Positions 35,979 to 47,498 of a stretch of DNA of 64,000 nt are shown piece by piece. Within the stretch, counting starts at the first letter, position 1, and each line of letters begins with the position of its first letter. The position numbers and the translations under genes are program-made. Origin of the DNA: Lineolata rhizophorae (Eukaryota; Ascomycota; Dothideomycetes; Lineolatales; Lineolataceae); NCBI GenBank assembly GCA_010093515.1, contig MU001684.1:234486-298485 (forward strand). Direction: 5' to 3'. The notes beneath the pieces are model-generated. The model did no database searches. It had not been told where the DNA came from and saw only the letters and a program-made list of their open reading frames with translations.

Positions 35979-38188
35979 CTACCTATCCACCGGCCCCACC
36001 CTCACCACCTCCCTCCCCTTCAACTCCCTCCCCCGCCTCTCCGCCCTCTCCACCCTTCTCCTCCCCGCCCTCATCTTCCCCCACCGTCCCCTCGCCCCAT
36101 GCTTCAACTTGGTAATCATATCCACCGCCGCCCCCTTACTCACGTCGCGCTCGCCCAGCCGCTCGTCCACGTGCTGGAAGCGGTTCAGGAAGCGCAGCTG
36201 CGCCGCCGTCGCCGGCCGCCGCCGCCACGCCTGCCCAGCGCCCACCAGCGCCCGCGCGAACGTCGCCAGCGCGAAGGTGTCGGCGCCGCGCACCGCGGCC
36301 TCGAAGCCGCGCGCGCGCGCCACCACGCGCGGCCGCATGTAGGGGCTGCGCGCCCGGGCGCCGTGCGGGGACTCGCCGGCCTCGACGCCCGCGAGGCGCG
36401 CGTAGTACGTGACTGCGAAGGCGGCCGGGCCGGCAGCGCCGTCGCCCTTGCTGCGGGCGTCGCCGCCGCCGTCGTCGTCCTTGGAAATCACGATGTAGCT
36501 GCCCGTGTTGTTGGACAGCACGAAGCGGTCCGAGTCGACCTGGACCCAGGCGAGCCGGCTGATGGACCGGATGTAGCGCTCGCCCGACGTGTCCGCGATC
36601 AGGTCGGCGACCGAGTCGTAGTCCGTGAACGTGATTTCGCGGGCCGTCGGCGGCGCCGCCCCAGCGCCCAGCGAGGCGCCGCCGTCCGCGCCGCCGTCCT
36701 CAGCAGCACCACCCTCGCCCCCCCTCCGCCTGCGCATCTCGTCCACCATGGCCCCGACCGTCTCCTTCTCCAGCACCTCGTCCGGATCGAGCCCGAACAG
36801 CGACGGCGTCGTCACGACGCCGGCCTCCAGCGACGCCACCATGTCGATGACGTGGCAGTCGCGCTTGCCGGGGCAGAGCCGCAAGCCGCGGCCGATCATC
36901 TGGACGAGCAGGTTGCGGGACCGCGTCGGCCGGGCCAGCACCACGCAGTCGACGTTGGGCACGTCGGTGCCCTCGGCGAAGACGCCGCAGTTGAGCAGGA
37001 CGGGGAAGGCGCCCGCCCGGAAGCCGGCCAGGCGCTCGGCCCGCGCCGCCTTGTCCGTCCGGCTGGTCACGTGTCGCGCGTCCACCCCCTGGGCCCGGAA
37101 CGCGCCCGCCAGATCGTGCACGTGCTGGATGTCGACGCAGAAGACGAGGGTGGACTTGCGCGCGGGCGGCGCCGCGCGCGCCAGCCAGGCGCGCACCGTG
37201 ATCTCGTTAGCCGCCGCCGTGTTGACGGCGCTCGAGAGCGAGCGCGTCTGGAAGTCGCCGGTCGGGGCCGGCTTGACGCGCGAGAGGTCGGCTTTGGTTT
37301 CGACCGTGGTGAAGATGGCGTCCGAGAGCCATTTCTCGCCGATCATGTCGACGTAGTCTCTGTTTCCCACCGTTAGTCCCGGGCGCGGCGTTCCAAGAGG
37401 AAAAATTGAAAACCCGGTACCTGTGATAGACGATGTGATCGATCGCCGCGCCCAGCTTCAGCCCGTCGAAGCGCGAAAAGGTGGCCGACACCCCGACCAA
37501 AGCTGGCCCGCTCTCCTTGGCGCGCCGCAGCCCAAAGTGATCCAGCACTTGCAGGTACTGCGACGCCACGATGTGATGCGCCTCGTCGACCAAGACGAGC
37601 TTGAACCGCGCGGGGTCGAACTTCTCGATCCGGTCCCGCGACGTGATGCTTTGCACCGATGCCACCGTGATGTCAGCGGAGCCGGATGCATGGCTCCCCG
37701 CCATCTCGATCTCGACCGTCTTCGAAGGATAGGCGGACATGCAATGGCGGGCCGCTTGCTCGACGAGCTCGCGGCGGTGCACGAGGATCAGCGTCTGGGT
37801 AGCTTTCGGGGTTGGCGGGTCGATGCGGTCGACGAGTTGGGTGAAGATGACCTATACTAGTTGTGTTAGTCTATCTCAGGGTACTCGGTTCGTGGCGACA
37901 CAAAATAAATTTATGTACCGTCTTCCCACTACCCGTAGCTAGCGATATCCCGAGCCTCTTGTGGCCCATTTCTAAGTGCGATAAAACAGACTGTATGCAT
38001 TCTTCCTGGTATCCGCGTAATTGGACTGTAGACTTTTGCTCTGGGGCGAGATTCTTGATCGGGTGGGCGTTGTTGCTGGATTGCGCTGGCGATACGGAAG
38101 TGAGGGAAGAGTAGCGACGAGGGGTGCGGAGCCTAGGGTAGGAGGTACGGATGCAACGTGCCGCGAGGCGCCCGAATCCCGGTAGCAT
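35979..38188 (-). CDS. irc3: mitochondrial DEAH-box helicase (Irc3-like)
   Basis: Three exons: 38188-37919, 37851-37421, 37359-35979 (693 aa). The first 28 residues are Arg-rich without acidic residues ([20 protein letters not shown]), a mitochondrial presequence. Superfamily 2 motifs in order: Q-like LRGYQEECI, motif I ATGSGKT (84-90, ending exactly at intron 1), motif [10 protein letters not shown] (about 179), motif III VSATFSR, then in domain 2 [31 protein letters not shown] and motif [10 protein letters not shown]. Yeast Irc3 is a branch-migrating helicase that keeps mitochondrial DNA stable. The order of motifs and the presequence support this subgroup. The C-terminus is basic ([17 protein letters not shown]). 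It is divergent from RRN5 with 272 bases between the start codons. Confidence 0.9.
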
Positions 38189-38460
38189 ATGTAAAGCCGT
38201 TCTTCATAGATGTCAGCTTCTGTTGGTGGATAGTGCGCATTGATTTTGATAGAGTGAGTTGAGCGCAGGGCATGTCAATGACGCGTTGGCTCGCGTTCGA
38301 AGGCCGAGGTCGCGAATAATCTCCGAACAAGAAGTTGGGGCAATTTGTACCGAGCACCCCGTGACACCATATTGCCGGGAAGCTTTTCGCGACAGAGCTC
38401 TACGCCCGATTCGGATCTGCGCCACGGCCTTTCAACAACGTCGGATGGGCTCCTTTTCTT

Positions 38461-40449
38461 ATGGACGAGTCTTCCAATCAAGCCGACCGTGCTGCCAGCA
38501 CAGAACTCCAGACGGATGGCAATACTAGAACCCGGGGTTCCCGACCCGGAAAGAAACGCCACCGCAGCACGAATCCAGATACGCCGACGGCCAAGCGAGT
38601 GAAGAAAGGCCACCTTAAAAAGTACCAGTCCTTCTTCGCTGCAGAATTGCAAGATGCACATACAGACGAGGCAAACCTGCATGATACGCAAATCGGATCA
38701 TCCCTTTGGACGGCGAGGGAAAAGGCCGTTTTCTTCCACAGCCTTGCACGGTTTGGCAAAGATTCACTTCGCAACATCTCTGCCGCCATTGGGACGAAGT
38801 CGGAGCTCGAGGTCAGGCAATACCTACTACTGTTGGAGCAGGGCCTAGCTGAATTAAGGTTCCGCGCGGACGGAAACGAACAACTCAGCTTAGCGGAATT
38901 TCCCGCTGCCGTAGAACTCTCTGAAGCGTGCTGTAATGCTCTCGATCAGTTTGGGGAAGAACTCCTCCAGCACGAAGAGATGAAGTCCGCAGAACAGGAA
39001 AGGAAAAAGCACGGCGATTACTGGTGTCTAGACGACGAAATTGCCGAGAGAACAGAACGAGCGGTTTCTAATAAAACTGGGCCTAAAAGTCCTAGTATTG
39101 ACCTAAGCTCCTACGGCGAGGATATTGCGTCAGCGCCAGGGCCAAAAAATGAAGATATTCTGAAGCATATCCCGGCTGCCCGACTGTTGAAACTTTCAAA
39201 ATGGATCCAACTATCCGAACGCATCTTCATGAACTCTCATGACCCCCATTGGAACTGGGCATCCGGAGAAGAAAATGAGCTCGGCCCAGGCATTTATTTT
39301 TCGGCTTTGAAAGACTTCCACTTCATAACTGTAGACTTGACCAGGAAGGTGGTCCAGACAGCAATATTTCATTGCCTATCCAGGATCAAGGCCTTACATG
39401 GCTCGACGAATGAAGTAACTACTGGCGATATTATCGCGGCCGTGGACACTCTTCAAATGGCCAGAAATTCGAAATTGTTCTGGGCACAGGCACCGCGACG
39501 ATGCGGTATCGTTGCATTTACTACAATTTCTGACGCTCTTCGCTGGCAGCGACCGCTCAGCTACGATTGGATTGAATGGGAGCTTGGTGGACAGATAGGT
39601 CCTGAGCCTCCTATGGAGCCACCATCAGAGCCAGATTTTGTTTCTGAGCCCGAAGACATGAATCAACCGGAGCGAGTTGTTGGAAATGATGGTATTTGGA
39701 ATTCAGGTTTTGGGCAGGATATCGATACGAATTCCAAGAATGACGACACAGGCTCGGAACACTCAGATGGGTCTCATGCGTCAGGCGAGCCTAAACTTGT
39801 GAGTGCAAATGAACTGGAGCAACAACGACGTATCGAGGACGAAAGCGCCGCAGACAGGACAGATATAGAAGCGAGCCAAGCGGAAGAGATGAGGATTCGG
39901 GAGTTGCTGAGATTATGTTTACCTGAGATGCCGAGGCCGGAATCGTCTAGTCCCCCAGATGTTGTCCTTGAAGACAAAGGAGGAACCGCAGCCGGGATTG
40001 ATTGGAGACAAACAGTCGATTTCATTCCAGAATGGGAGAAGCACGGCAGGATACTCGGCGACACGTTGCACAGAGGAATTCGCAAGGACAAACAGGCATT
40101 CAAATATTCCATGGCTGGAGACCGTGAATCCTCCAAGACTGGCGGAAAGACACCGCTGAATGCGCACACAAGAAGCTCGTTGGACAAGTTAGATCGTAAT
40201 ATGGACGATGACGACTCCGCGACTTCAACGGGGGAAACATCAGGTTCAGCCGCAGGCCTAACGCTTCCGGATAACCCAGGATCTGGATCAGACATGTTTC
40301 GCGGCTCTAAGGTCTCGCGACCTACCGCTCGAAGATCGTTACCAAGCAGGCGGGCACGTGAACAGTCGAAACGGACTACGACGGGGATGTATTCGGACGC
40401 GGTGATGCACACTGCGGTTTCCGATTCAGACTCAGAATCCCGCTCTTAG
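38461..40449 (+). CDS. rrn5: RNA polymerase I initiation factor Rrn5 (UAF subunit)
   Basis: Single exon of 662 aa. The N-terminus is basic (GKKRHR, KRVKKGHLKK). A SANT/Myb-like domain follows at about 82-128 (WTAREKAVFFHSLARFGKDS, then LRNISAAIGTKSELEVRQYL), the mark of Rrn5. A downstream helical segment (about 290-360: ARLLKLSKWIQLSERIFM, VDLTRKVVQTAIFHCLSRIK, ITTGDI-like VTTGDIIAAV) resembles a histone-fold half as used in the upstream activating factor. The rest is acidic and Ser-rich, probably disordered. Yeast Rrn5 with Rrn9, Rrn10, Uaf30 and H3/H4 binds the rDNA upstream element and recruits core factor. Composition is less GC-rich than its neighbours. Rrn7 of the core factor lies 4 kb further on. 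Confidence 0.85.
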   Translation: MDESSNQADRAASTELQTDGNTRTRGSRPGKKRHRSTNPDTPTAKRVKKGHLKKYQSFFAAELQDAHTDEANLHDTQIGSSLWTAREKAVFFHSLARFGKDSLRNISAAIGTKSELEVRQYLLLLEQGLAELRFRADGNEQLSLAEFPAAVELSEACCNALDQFGEELLQHEEMKSAEQERKKHGDYWCLDDEIAERTERAVSNKTGPKSPSIDLSSYGEDIASAPGPKNEDILKHIPAARLLKLSKWIQLSERIFMNSHDPHWNWASGEENELGPGIYFSALKDFHFITVDLTRKVVQTAIFHCLSRIKALHGSTNEVTTGDIIAAVDTLQMARNSKLFWAQAPRRCGIVAFTTISDALRWQRPLSYDWIEWELGGQIGPEPPMEPPSEPDFVSEPEDMNQPERVVGNDGIWNSGFGQDIDTNSKNDDTGSEHSDGSHASGEPKLVSANELEQQRRIEDESAADRTDIEASQAEEMRIRELLRLCLPEMPRPESSSPPDVVLEDKGGTAAGIDWRQTVDFIPEWEKHGRILGDTLHRGIRKDKQAFKYSMAGDRESSKTGGKTPLNAHTRSSLDKLDRNMDDDDSATSTGETSGSAAGLTLPDNPGSGSDMFRGSKVSRPTARRSLPSRRAREQSKRTTTGMYSDAVMHTAVSDSDSESRS

Positions 40450-40999
40450 GAAATTCTGTAGAAACTTAGAATAGAGTCATTCACTCTAAATTGCAACGCA
40501 TCTGTATTGGGGCAAATATTAATGTCACGCTTAGCTATTTGTAGAATTCTTAGAGTATAGTTAGCCGCAACTAATCTCTTTTCGAGCTTCCGAAATATCC
40601 TTTGCCGAGTCCATCTCATTTCATTGGTAAGATCACCGTACCATGATTTCACGTAAACACTTAACGATAAAACTTACTAAATATGTGGAGCATAATACCT
40701 AGTAGCAATTACATGATTCCATCTCCCATCTCTGGCGCCACTGTAAGGTTCTTACAATGTACGAACCATCGCACTTTGCACACAGCGTACAGATAGGATA
40801 GCATCACTACATTAGTCTCATGCTAAAGATGAACACTAAAAAGAAAGATTGATCCACTGTCAGCATGTTCATTCAGAGACCTTATCAAGTGACTAGTTCA
40901 TTGAATTCTCAAGTCTATCGAAAGCCACTTAGGTCTACCAGAGAACACGCACCACTCTTGACCCCTAACACACACCCTTCCTGCCCACCAGCGAGCCAT
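40450..40999. other. intergenic region between RRN5 and UBI-eL40 (tail to tail)
   Basis: AT-richer stretch holding both 3' ends. No gene seen. Confidence 0.5.
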
Positions 41000-41925
<926 letters not shown>

Positions 41926-42910
41926 GCTGGCGGTGCTGGGGCGTCTCCCTCGGTGTAGTAGTCAAAGTCGGGTTCGGCGTTTGCGCAGAGAAGTGGGAGA
42001 GATTATTTCGGTGAGTGGCGGTCTTGGCGAGTGCGTGCCGGCTAGGGCAAATTAAGCGAGTTGCAGGGGCAGCAGGGCCAACTTCACCTCTTGAACTCGC
42101 GCGAGATTCTTGTGATTTCAAGAGCGCCTTGACACTGTCATGAGGTTACATTCATCAAGACGAGAACTATTTGTGGGAAATTTGGATAGTTTTTGGTAAT
42201 GTATGCATTTTTCCGTCTCTATGCTTGAAGGAAGCCGACCAATTGCTCTGGCTTTGCTTCCTCGAAGTTTACTTTTTGAACCTCTCCTTGGCGCCGTATT
42301 TCCAAGAAAGTTCTTGTCAAAGCAGAACGATCTGGAAGGACCGGCATACTTCAAGGCCGGCCTAGGGCATAGATTGTTCGCTTTCGTAAAGGTCATGAGC
42401 GAGTATTACCGCTCTAAGCCCCGCCGAGTATACAAACAGTAGAGCGGCCGCGAGGTTCAGGCAAACTCGTCAGAAACAAAACCCTTGATAGTTCCCAACA
42501 ATGATTAAGGCTTTGGTTTCATTATATTTCTGAGTACTTGCGCGAAGTGGAATCTTTGCTTTTCTATGTCTAATACGACATGCAGTTAAAGGAATCAACT
42601 ACACACCTACAGTACTGCCTGGACGAGGAGCGTGCTATTGGGTCCCTTATCGAGCCAATTTTTCTTATAAGATGAGATGGCATGAATGCCCCTATGCAGC
42701 AACATGCATGAAGTTTAAGCTGTGATTCTTTTCGTATGCTCGTGTAATCACATGAACAACGACTAGCAAGAGGGTGTTGACGCTGCAGGGCTGATGAACT
42801 GCATAATAGCCTCGCATGAATTCTTTCAACAATGATTCCATTCCACCGGCATGAATTGAAAAGTCACCAAGTGGAATTTGCGAGAGTGTAAATCAGATGC
42901 AACATAGCCT

Positions 42911-43409
42911 CACATATAGGTGCTGCAACAGCTGATACGTGGGCTATTATATTTCGCTGATTGTGGCGGAATGCCTCACCATCATGATGAGTCGGGACTG
43001 CAGCACTTATTTTGAGAAATAGTCCCACACGTGTGTGCTGCAACCGTTGTTGCGTGGACTATTTTGCTGACTTGGTTGCATCGTGGAAACCTCACCACCA
43101 TGCTGCGCTGGCGATGCTGCCTGGGGACGCAGCAAAAAGAGTTGTACGGACTTGCGGTCCAACACCGAGTTGTGCGGGGTGAGGCTCAACACCACGCCGA
43201 GTTGAGGATACGGCGTGGTTGTGCTTGAGCAGTGTTATGAGAGGAGGCATGGGCGGGGTCGGCCGCATAGCTCGGTTGCGGTGGGCGCCGCAAGAACCTC
43301 ACCACCAAGATGGGCTGGTGATGCGGCGCGGCCGCGCCTTTGAAGCGCGTCAAGCCGCAGGCGGGGAGAGAGGCAGCAGCCTCACCATCAGGGAATATGG
43401 CGATGCTCC
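42911..43409. repeat. degenerate hairpin-bearing repeats, two ~115-base units in tandem plus partial copies
   Basis: Two diverged units, about 42911-43021 and 43022-43140, share GTGCTGCAAC, CGTGG-CTATT, GCTGA-TTG and then CCTCACCAYCATG followed by a CTG/TGG-GATG partner. The CCTCACC...GATG core recurs at 43296-43326 and 43380-43409, and again apart at 44026-44058. The core can form a short stem (CACCA with TGGTG). No open frame explains the conservation. Confidence 0.55.
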
Positions 43410-43561
43410 TTGGCGACAAGCAGGTGCTGGTGCCCACCGCGAGCACTGACCGGCGCACCCGCAGGCTACGGGGAACATTAAATTTCCAAATTTTCGCCGG
43501 GCGGATTTTTTGAACATATATACCATTTTGTTTCAGTACAATTAAGCGCGGTCGCCGCTCG

Positions 43562-43770
43562 GTCATTTGGCCGAGTGGTTTGAGAGCGCCCATCATGGAC
43601 GGACAGCTGGGCGCCTCTAAGCGGTACATCTCGTCGTGTACCCTGAGTAGGCCTGGTGCCGGAGTCATGGTATGAATGAGGGTTACGCGGCAGAATGGCT
43701 CGATGTTACTGCAGGTGCGGGCCCTCTTCGTCCTGTAATGGGATTTCTCAACCTTCATAATCTTTTTTTT
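43562..43770 (+). mobile_element. tRNA-like, possible SINE remnant
   Basis: Starts GGTCATTTGGCCGAGTGGTT, which contains a good Pol III A box (TGGCCGAGTGG) as in Leu/Ser tRNAs. A 7-bp stem GCGCCCA / TGGGCGC encloses a 15-base loop where an anticodon arm would be. A clean B box is not found (only GGTATGAATGA at about 43668), and a run of eight T follows at 43763-43770 as a Pol III terminator would. It does not fold as a full tRNA; a decayed SINE or tRNA pseudogene is the best reading. Confidence 0.35.
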
Positions 43771-44841
43771 CTATTTTATTCTTTATATCTATATCAACTG
43801 ATTGAGCTGTTCTGTTCTTTTCATTAAGTTCTTCCTCATGATCCAGCCTGTATAGCCCAGGTACATGCGATGTTGTAGAGCACGTTGACGTAAATACGTG
43901 CATGTCACACTATCCACCTCCTCGACAGTTTCAATTTTTAGTTCCTAGGGGGTTTCAAGGTGCGCTCTTTCATTAGGTTAAAAAACAAAAATATTTTGTT
44001 TGGAACTCGAAACCGCTTCCGGCGAGCCTCACCGCCATGGTCGACGTGGTGATAGCGGTAGTGGCGTCGGCCGTGCGTCAACTCCCCCGGCGCGGCAAGC
44101 AGCGGGGTTTGACGGCGACTGCTTAACGTAGCCTCCATGCCTTGCGGCCTTTCAGCCTCGCTACCTCATTGCCTCGCCATCTCGCCTACCGGCTGCAACG
44201 TCGCGATCTGATCGGGCCAACGAGACCGAGCCCTGGACTCGGCGGAGCGGAATAAGGTCGTACTGGAGCGACTTTCGACACCATAGATCTTCCTCACCAA
44301 GGCACAAAAATAACTTTACTCCGCCACGGAAAGGGAGCTCACTCCAATGACAAGTCTAGCCAAGACGTCCTGCTGGATTGGTTGCTATGATACGAACAGG
44401 CCTTGCCGGCGCCGACGCTCCAACACCGAAGCACGGCAAGCGCCAGACTATCGCAATAGAACGGCTTCGACTCCATGTCGCAGACCTACGAGATTCTACC
44501 CACAGCTATGCTAGGCCTGGCAGATCGCTAGAGTGTTTCCAGCGGCAATGAAGGTGCTCGCATAGGTGCTACGCGGGTAAATTTCCGCAACATATGGGGC
44601 GTAACACCATTTGGAAGTAAATGCGACATGGCAAAGGCCCAAAGTGCGCTTTGACCGCCAGCATCCCATATTTCGTTCTCACTTGGCTCCTTAGATGCAG
44701 CTTCGTCATCAACACCAGCTCGCAACAATGGGGACCCGTCCTAACACCACTCCAAATTAACATAACTCCAAATCAGCCCCCCCCCCCCACCACCACCACA
44801 TTTCTCAACCAACAACCTCACCCAACCCTCCAACCCCACCA

Positions 44842-45283
44842 TCATCCCCACCCGCTCCCTCCACCCCCTCCCCCCTCCGCCCTCGCCTCCTCTTCCCAAC
44901 CCCCCACCCTCCTCTCCACCGCCCACACCAAAGCAACCAACCCCCCCACATCCAGCGCCGCCAACCTCGCCACCTCCTCAAAGAACGCCACCGCGTTCGT
45001 GCCCCCCCGCGCCTTCAGATCCCGCACCGTCCTGTACACCGAGTACGCCTCGCCGGGCCTCCGCACCCTCGGCGGGCTCCGCTCCTGCCGCGCCGCCGAC
45101 GCCGCCAGCCGCGCCGCTTCCGCGTCGGACACGACGCGCTGCGGCTTCAGTGAGACATGCACGGCGCGCAGGAGCCGCGCTGCGAGCTCCGCCGCGTCGG
45201 CACCTGGCGGCGCCGCCGGATCGGGGCCGCCGCGGCTCTGCTGTTGGGCCGCCTGCGACTGCGACTGCGTCTGCGACTGCGAC

Positions 45284-45314
<31 letters not shown>

Positions 45315-47498
45315 GCGGCTGCGGGTGCTGGGAGCAGGACTCGGGGCCCACCTCAGGCGCGCTCGGCGGGTGCTGCCGCCCTTGGCCACGGACCGGAAAC
45401 ATGTCCGCCAAATACCTCGCCCACTCGCCGCCGTCCCCGGCCCAGCCGTCGCCCTCGCCGCGACAAAACACGTGCTCGAACCACTCGAGATAATCGGCCG
45501 TCTGGGCCTGGTCCCAACCCAGCACGTCCTCCTCGGCCGCGTCGACGCACTCCCGGAAGCCCAGGCGCCCCTCGGGCTTCCCGCGCAGCCGCGCCTCTTC
45601 GTCGCGGCGCGCCGCGGCCGCGGCCGAGGCCCAGGCATCCCAGTCGAGGATGGCGGCGGCGGGCTCGGCGGCGGTGTGCGGGTGGCGCGGCGTGCGGGGG
45701 GCGTCGAAGGGGAAGAGGAGCTTGGTGGCGACGACGAGGAGGGCGGCCAGGCGGGGCTCCGGGAGGGAGAGGAGGGGCGGGGCCGAGGGTACGTTTGCCA
45801 GATTGCCGTCGGTGTCTGTATCATCGTCGTTGGCGTCGTGGTAGTTGACGGAGGAGCGCGACGAAGTCTTCCTCCCATCACCGGCGTCCTCGTGCTCCCT
45901 TGCCTTCCCCTTCCCTTTCCCCTTCCCCTTCGCCTCCTTCTTCCCGCCCTTCTTCGCCCTTCGCCGCCCGCCACCCCGCTCACCGTACTCCTTCCACTCC
46001 CACCCCCACCCCCAGCCCAACCTTTCCGCCAACCTCCTCACCCCCACCCACACCTCGACCGGCAACCCCAACCGCCCCATCCACCTCACCAGTACAACGC
46101 TCCAATTCCAAGGCCCCCACCTCAGGCCCTCGCGCTCGCCCATCTGCGCGACCAGCGCGCCGACGTCGGCCCACAGCCCGTCGGCGACGGCGGGCTCCAC
46201 CCGCCACGGCTCGAGCAGCCGTTGGTACGATCCAGGGAGCCGCGCGCGCATGTCGGCCGGGAGAAGGGACCGCGCACGGAAGAAGGGGAGATGGCCGTGG
46301 GCGGCCCAGGCGATGAGGGAGGAGAGAGGCACCGGGCGGGAGAGCAGGTGTAGGGAGAGGTAGAGGTGGGGCAGGGTGGTGTGAAGGGAAGGAGTGCGCG
46401 CAGTCCTGGGGGTGTGCGAGGGAGATGAGGAGGCGGGGGAGGAGAGTGCGGAGGGCGAGGATGGGGTGGATTGTGTGGGTGTGGTGGCGGTGCGGGGGGG
46501 GTGGGGGAGGCGCGATTCGTAGGAGGAGAGGCGGAGGGACCAGAGGATGCGGGCGGTTGTCTAGAAGGAGGGTGTTAGGTTTGGTAAGGGTGGAAGGGCG
46601 CGGTTGAAAGCCTCGCCTAGATTAAACAACTGTGATCACAGGTGTGACCATGAAAGAGAGTTGATGGAAGACACTTACTTCAAGTTCCGTTGGCATGCCT
46701 TTGTTCTGGATTAGCCACCAAATTTGCTTGCGTAGTATGAGCTGATAGCACTGGAGGTAAAGCTCGAAAGCTTCTCTGCCTTTGAAGTCTGTACTCGAAT
46801 AAAGTAAAGTCAGTCGATGATTCTAGTCGACATTATAACATGCTCAAGGCAGATTGAAATGAGTTTTCTTGTCGTCTTCTCTTTCCTTTCATTGACTGAT
46901 GCCTGGAAGTATATAGCTGTGGGAGGACACAGAATAGTTAAGAACTTACGTATATTGACCTGTGTTGCATCTCTGTCTTTTTTCTCCCTTACTTTCTCGC
47001 CTTTTTTGTTGCCACCTTCCTGCTCATCACCCGTGACAATACGCTACAACGTCCGGGCAAAAAGAAGAATTAGCAACTTGGACCACCCAAGAGTGTCACA
47101 CAATGTCCCGTCAAATGAGATGGAATGAAATGAAGCCCCGCTGTGGCAAATTCCCGAATGATCAGAACGACAGAAGGAGAGTGTAAGATTGATTACAGTG
47201 AGGACTAAAGAGCTAGCGTGCCAGTCGATCATGCAGAACTTGGGAGAGAGAGAAGGGAAGGGAAGGGAGGGAAGGAAATCCACTCGCATCTTCCTAACAA
47301 ATGAAGCACACAGATTTGATTTTTTTTTTTTTTTTTTGGGCCAGAATAGGATGAGAAAAAAAAAATCTTAAAAACAAATGAAAGATAACTTACATTCGAT
47401 CGATGTCCCCACTTGCAGTAAAAGAAGCCGTCCGCTCGCTCCCAGAATCGCCTCTCCCGGCAACCATCGTGGCCGCACCGCTCACCGAGTACCGGCAT
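44842..47498 (-). CDS. rrn7: RNA polymerase I core factor subunit Rrn7 (TAF1B/TFIIB-like)
   Basis: Four exons: 47498-47394, 47043-46950, 46788-46679, 46560-44842 (675 aa), all phases close. Exon 1 is the zinc ribbon (CGHDGCRERRFWERADGFFY then CKWGHR: C8, C13, C28, H32), the N-terminal mark of Rrn7/TAF1B. Exon 3 is the conserved FKGREAFELYLQCYQLILRK with IWWLIQNKGMP. Exon 4 opens with ARILWSLRLSSYESRL, then LYLSLHLLSRPVPLSSLIAW and the cyclin-like repeats (YQRLLEPWRVEPA, RLAALLVVATKLLFPFD, YLEWFEHVF), with insertions of Lys-rich and Gln/Ser/Pro-repeat sequence. Rrn7 acts like TFIIB at Pol I promoters within core factor. Exon 2 is short and Lys/Glu-rich. Its final 14 residues are Gly/Ala-rich. 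Confidence 0.88.
45250..45330. repeat. GACTGC/GGCTGC hexamer repeat coding for Gln-Ser/Gln-Pro
   Basis: Alternating CTGCGACTGCGA and CTGCGGCTGCGG units on the plus strand encode a QS/QP dipeptide tract inside Rrn7, between conserved blocks. It is probably a disordered linker and length-variable. Confidence 0.75.

Larger units (their letters stand above)
41926..44841. other. repeat-bearing intergenic region between UBI-eL40 and RRN7
   Basis: About 2.9 kb. First the leader and promoter of the ubiquitin gene (to about 42160), then AT-rich sequence to 42880, the hairpin-type repeats (42911-43409 and 44026), a tRNA-like sequence (43562) and the 3' flank of RRN7. Minus-strand frames near 44528-44763 have natural-looking stretches (ENEIWDAGGQSALWAFAMS) but no start or context; unassigned. 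Confidence 0.5.

Noticed and set aside
36099-37376. 425-codon plus-strand frame
   Set aside because: Antisense shadow of the IRC3 helicase exon, which carries all helicase motifs.
45157-46353. 398-codon plus-strand frame
   Set aside because: Antisense shadow of RRN7 exon 4; Arg/Leu repeats come from the CTGCGA hexamer tract.
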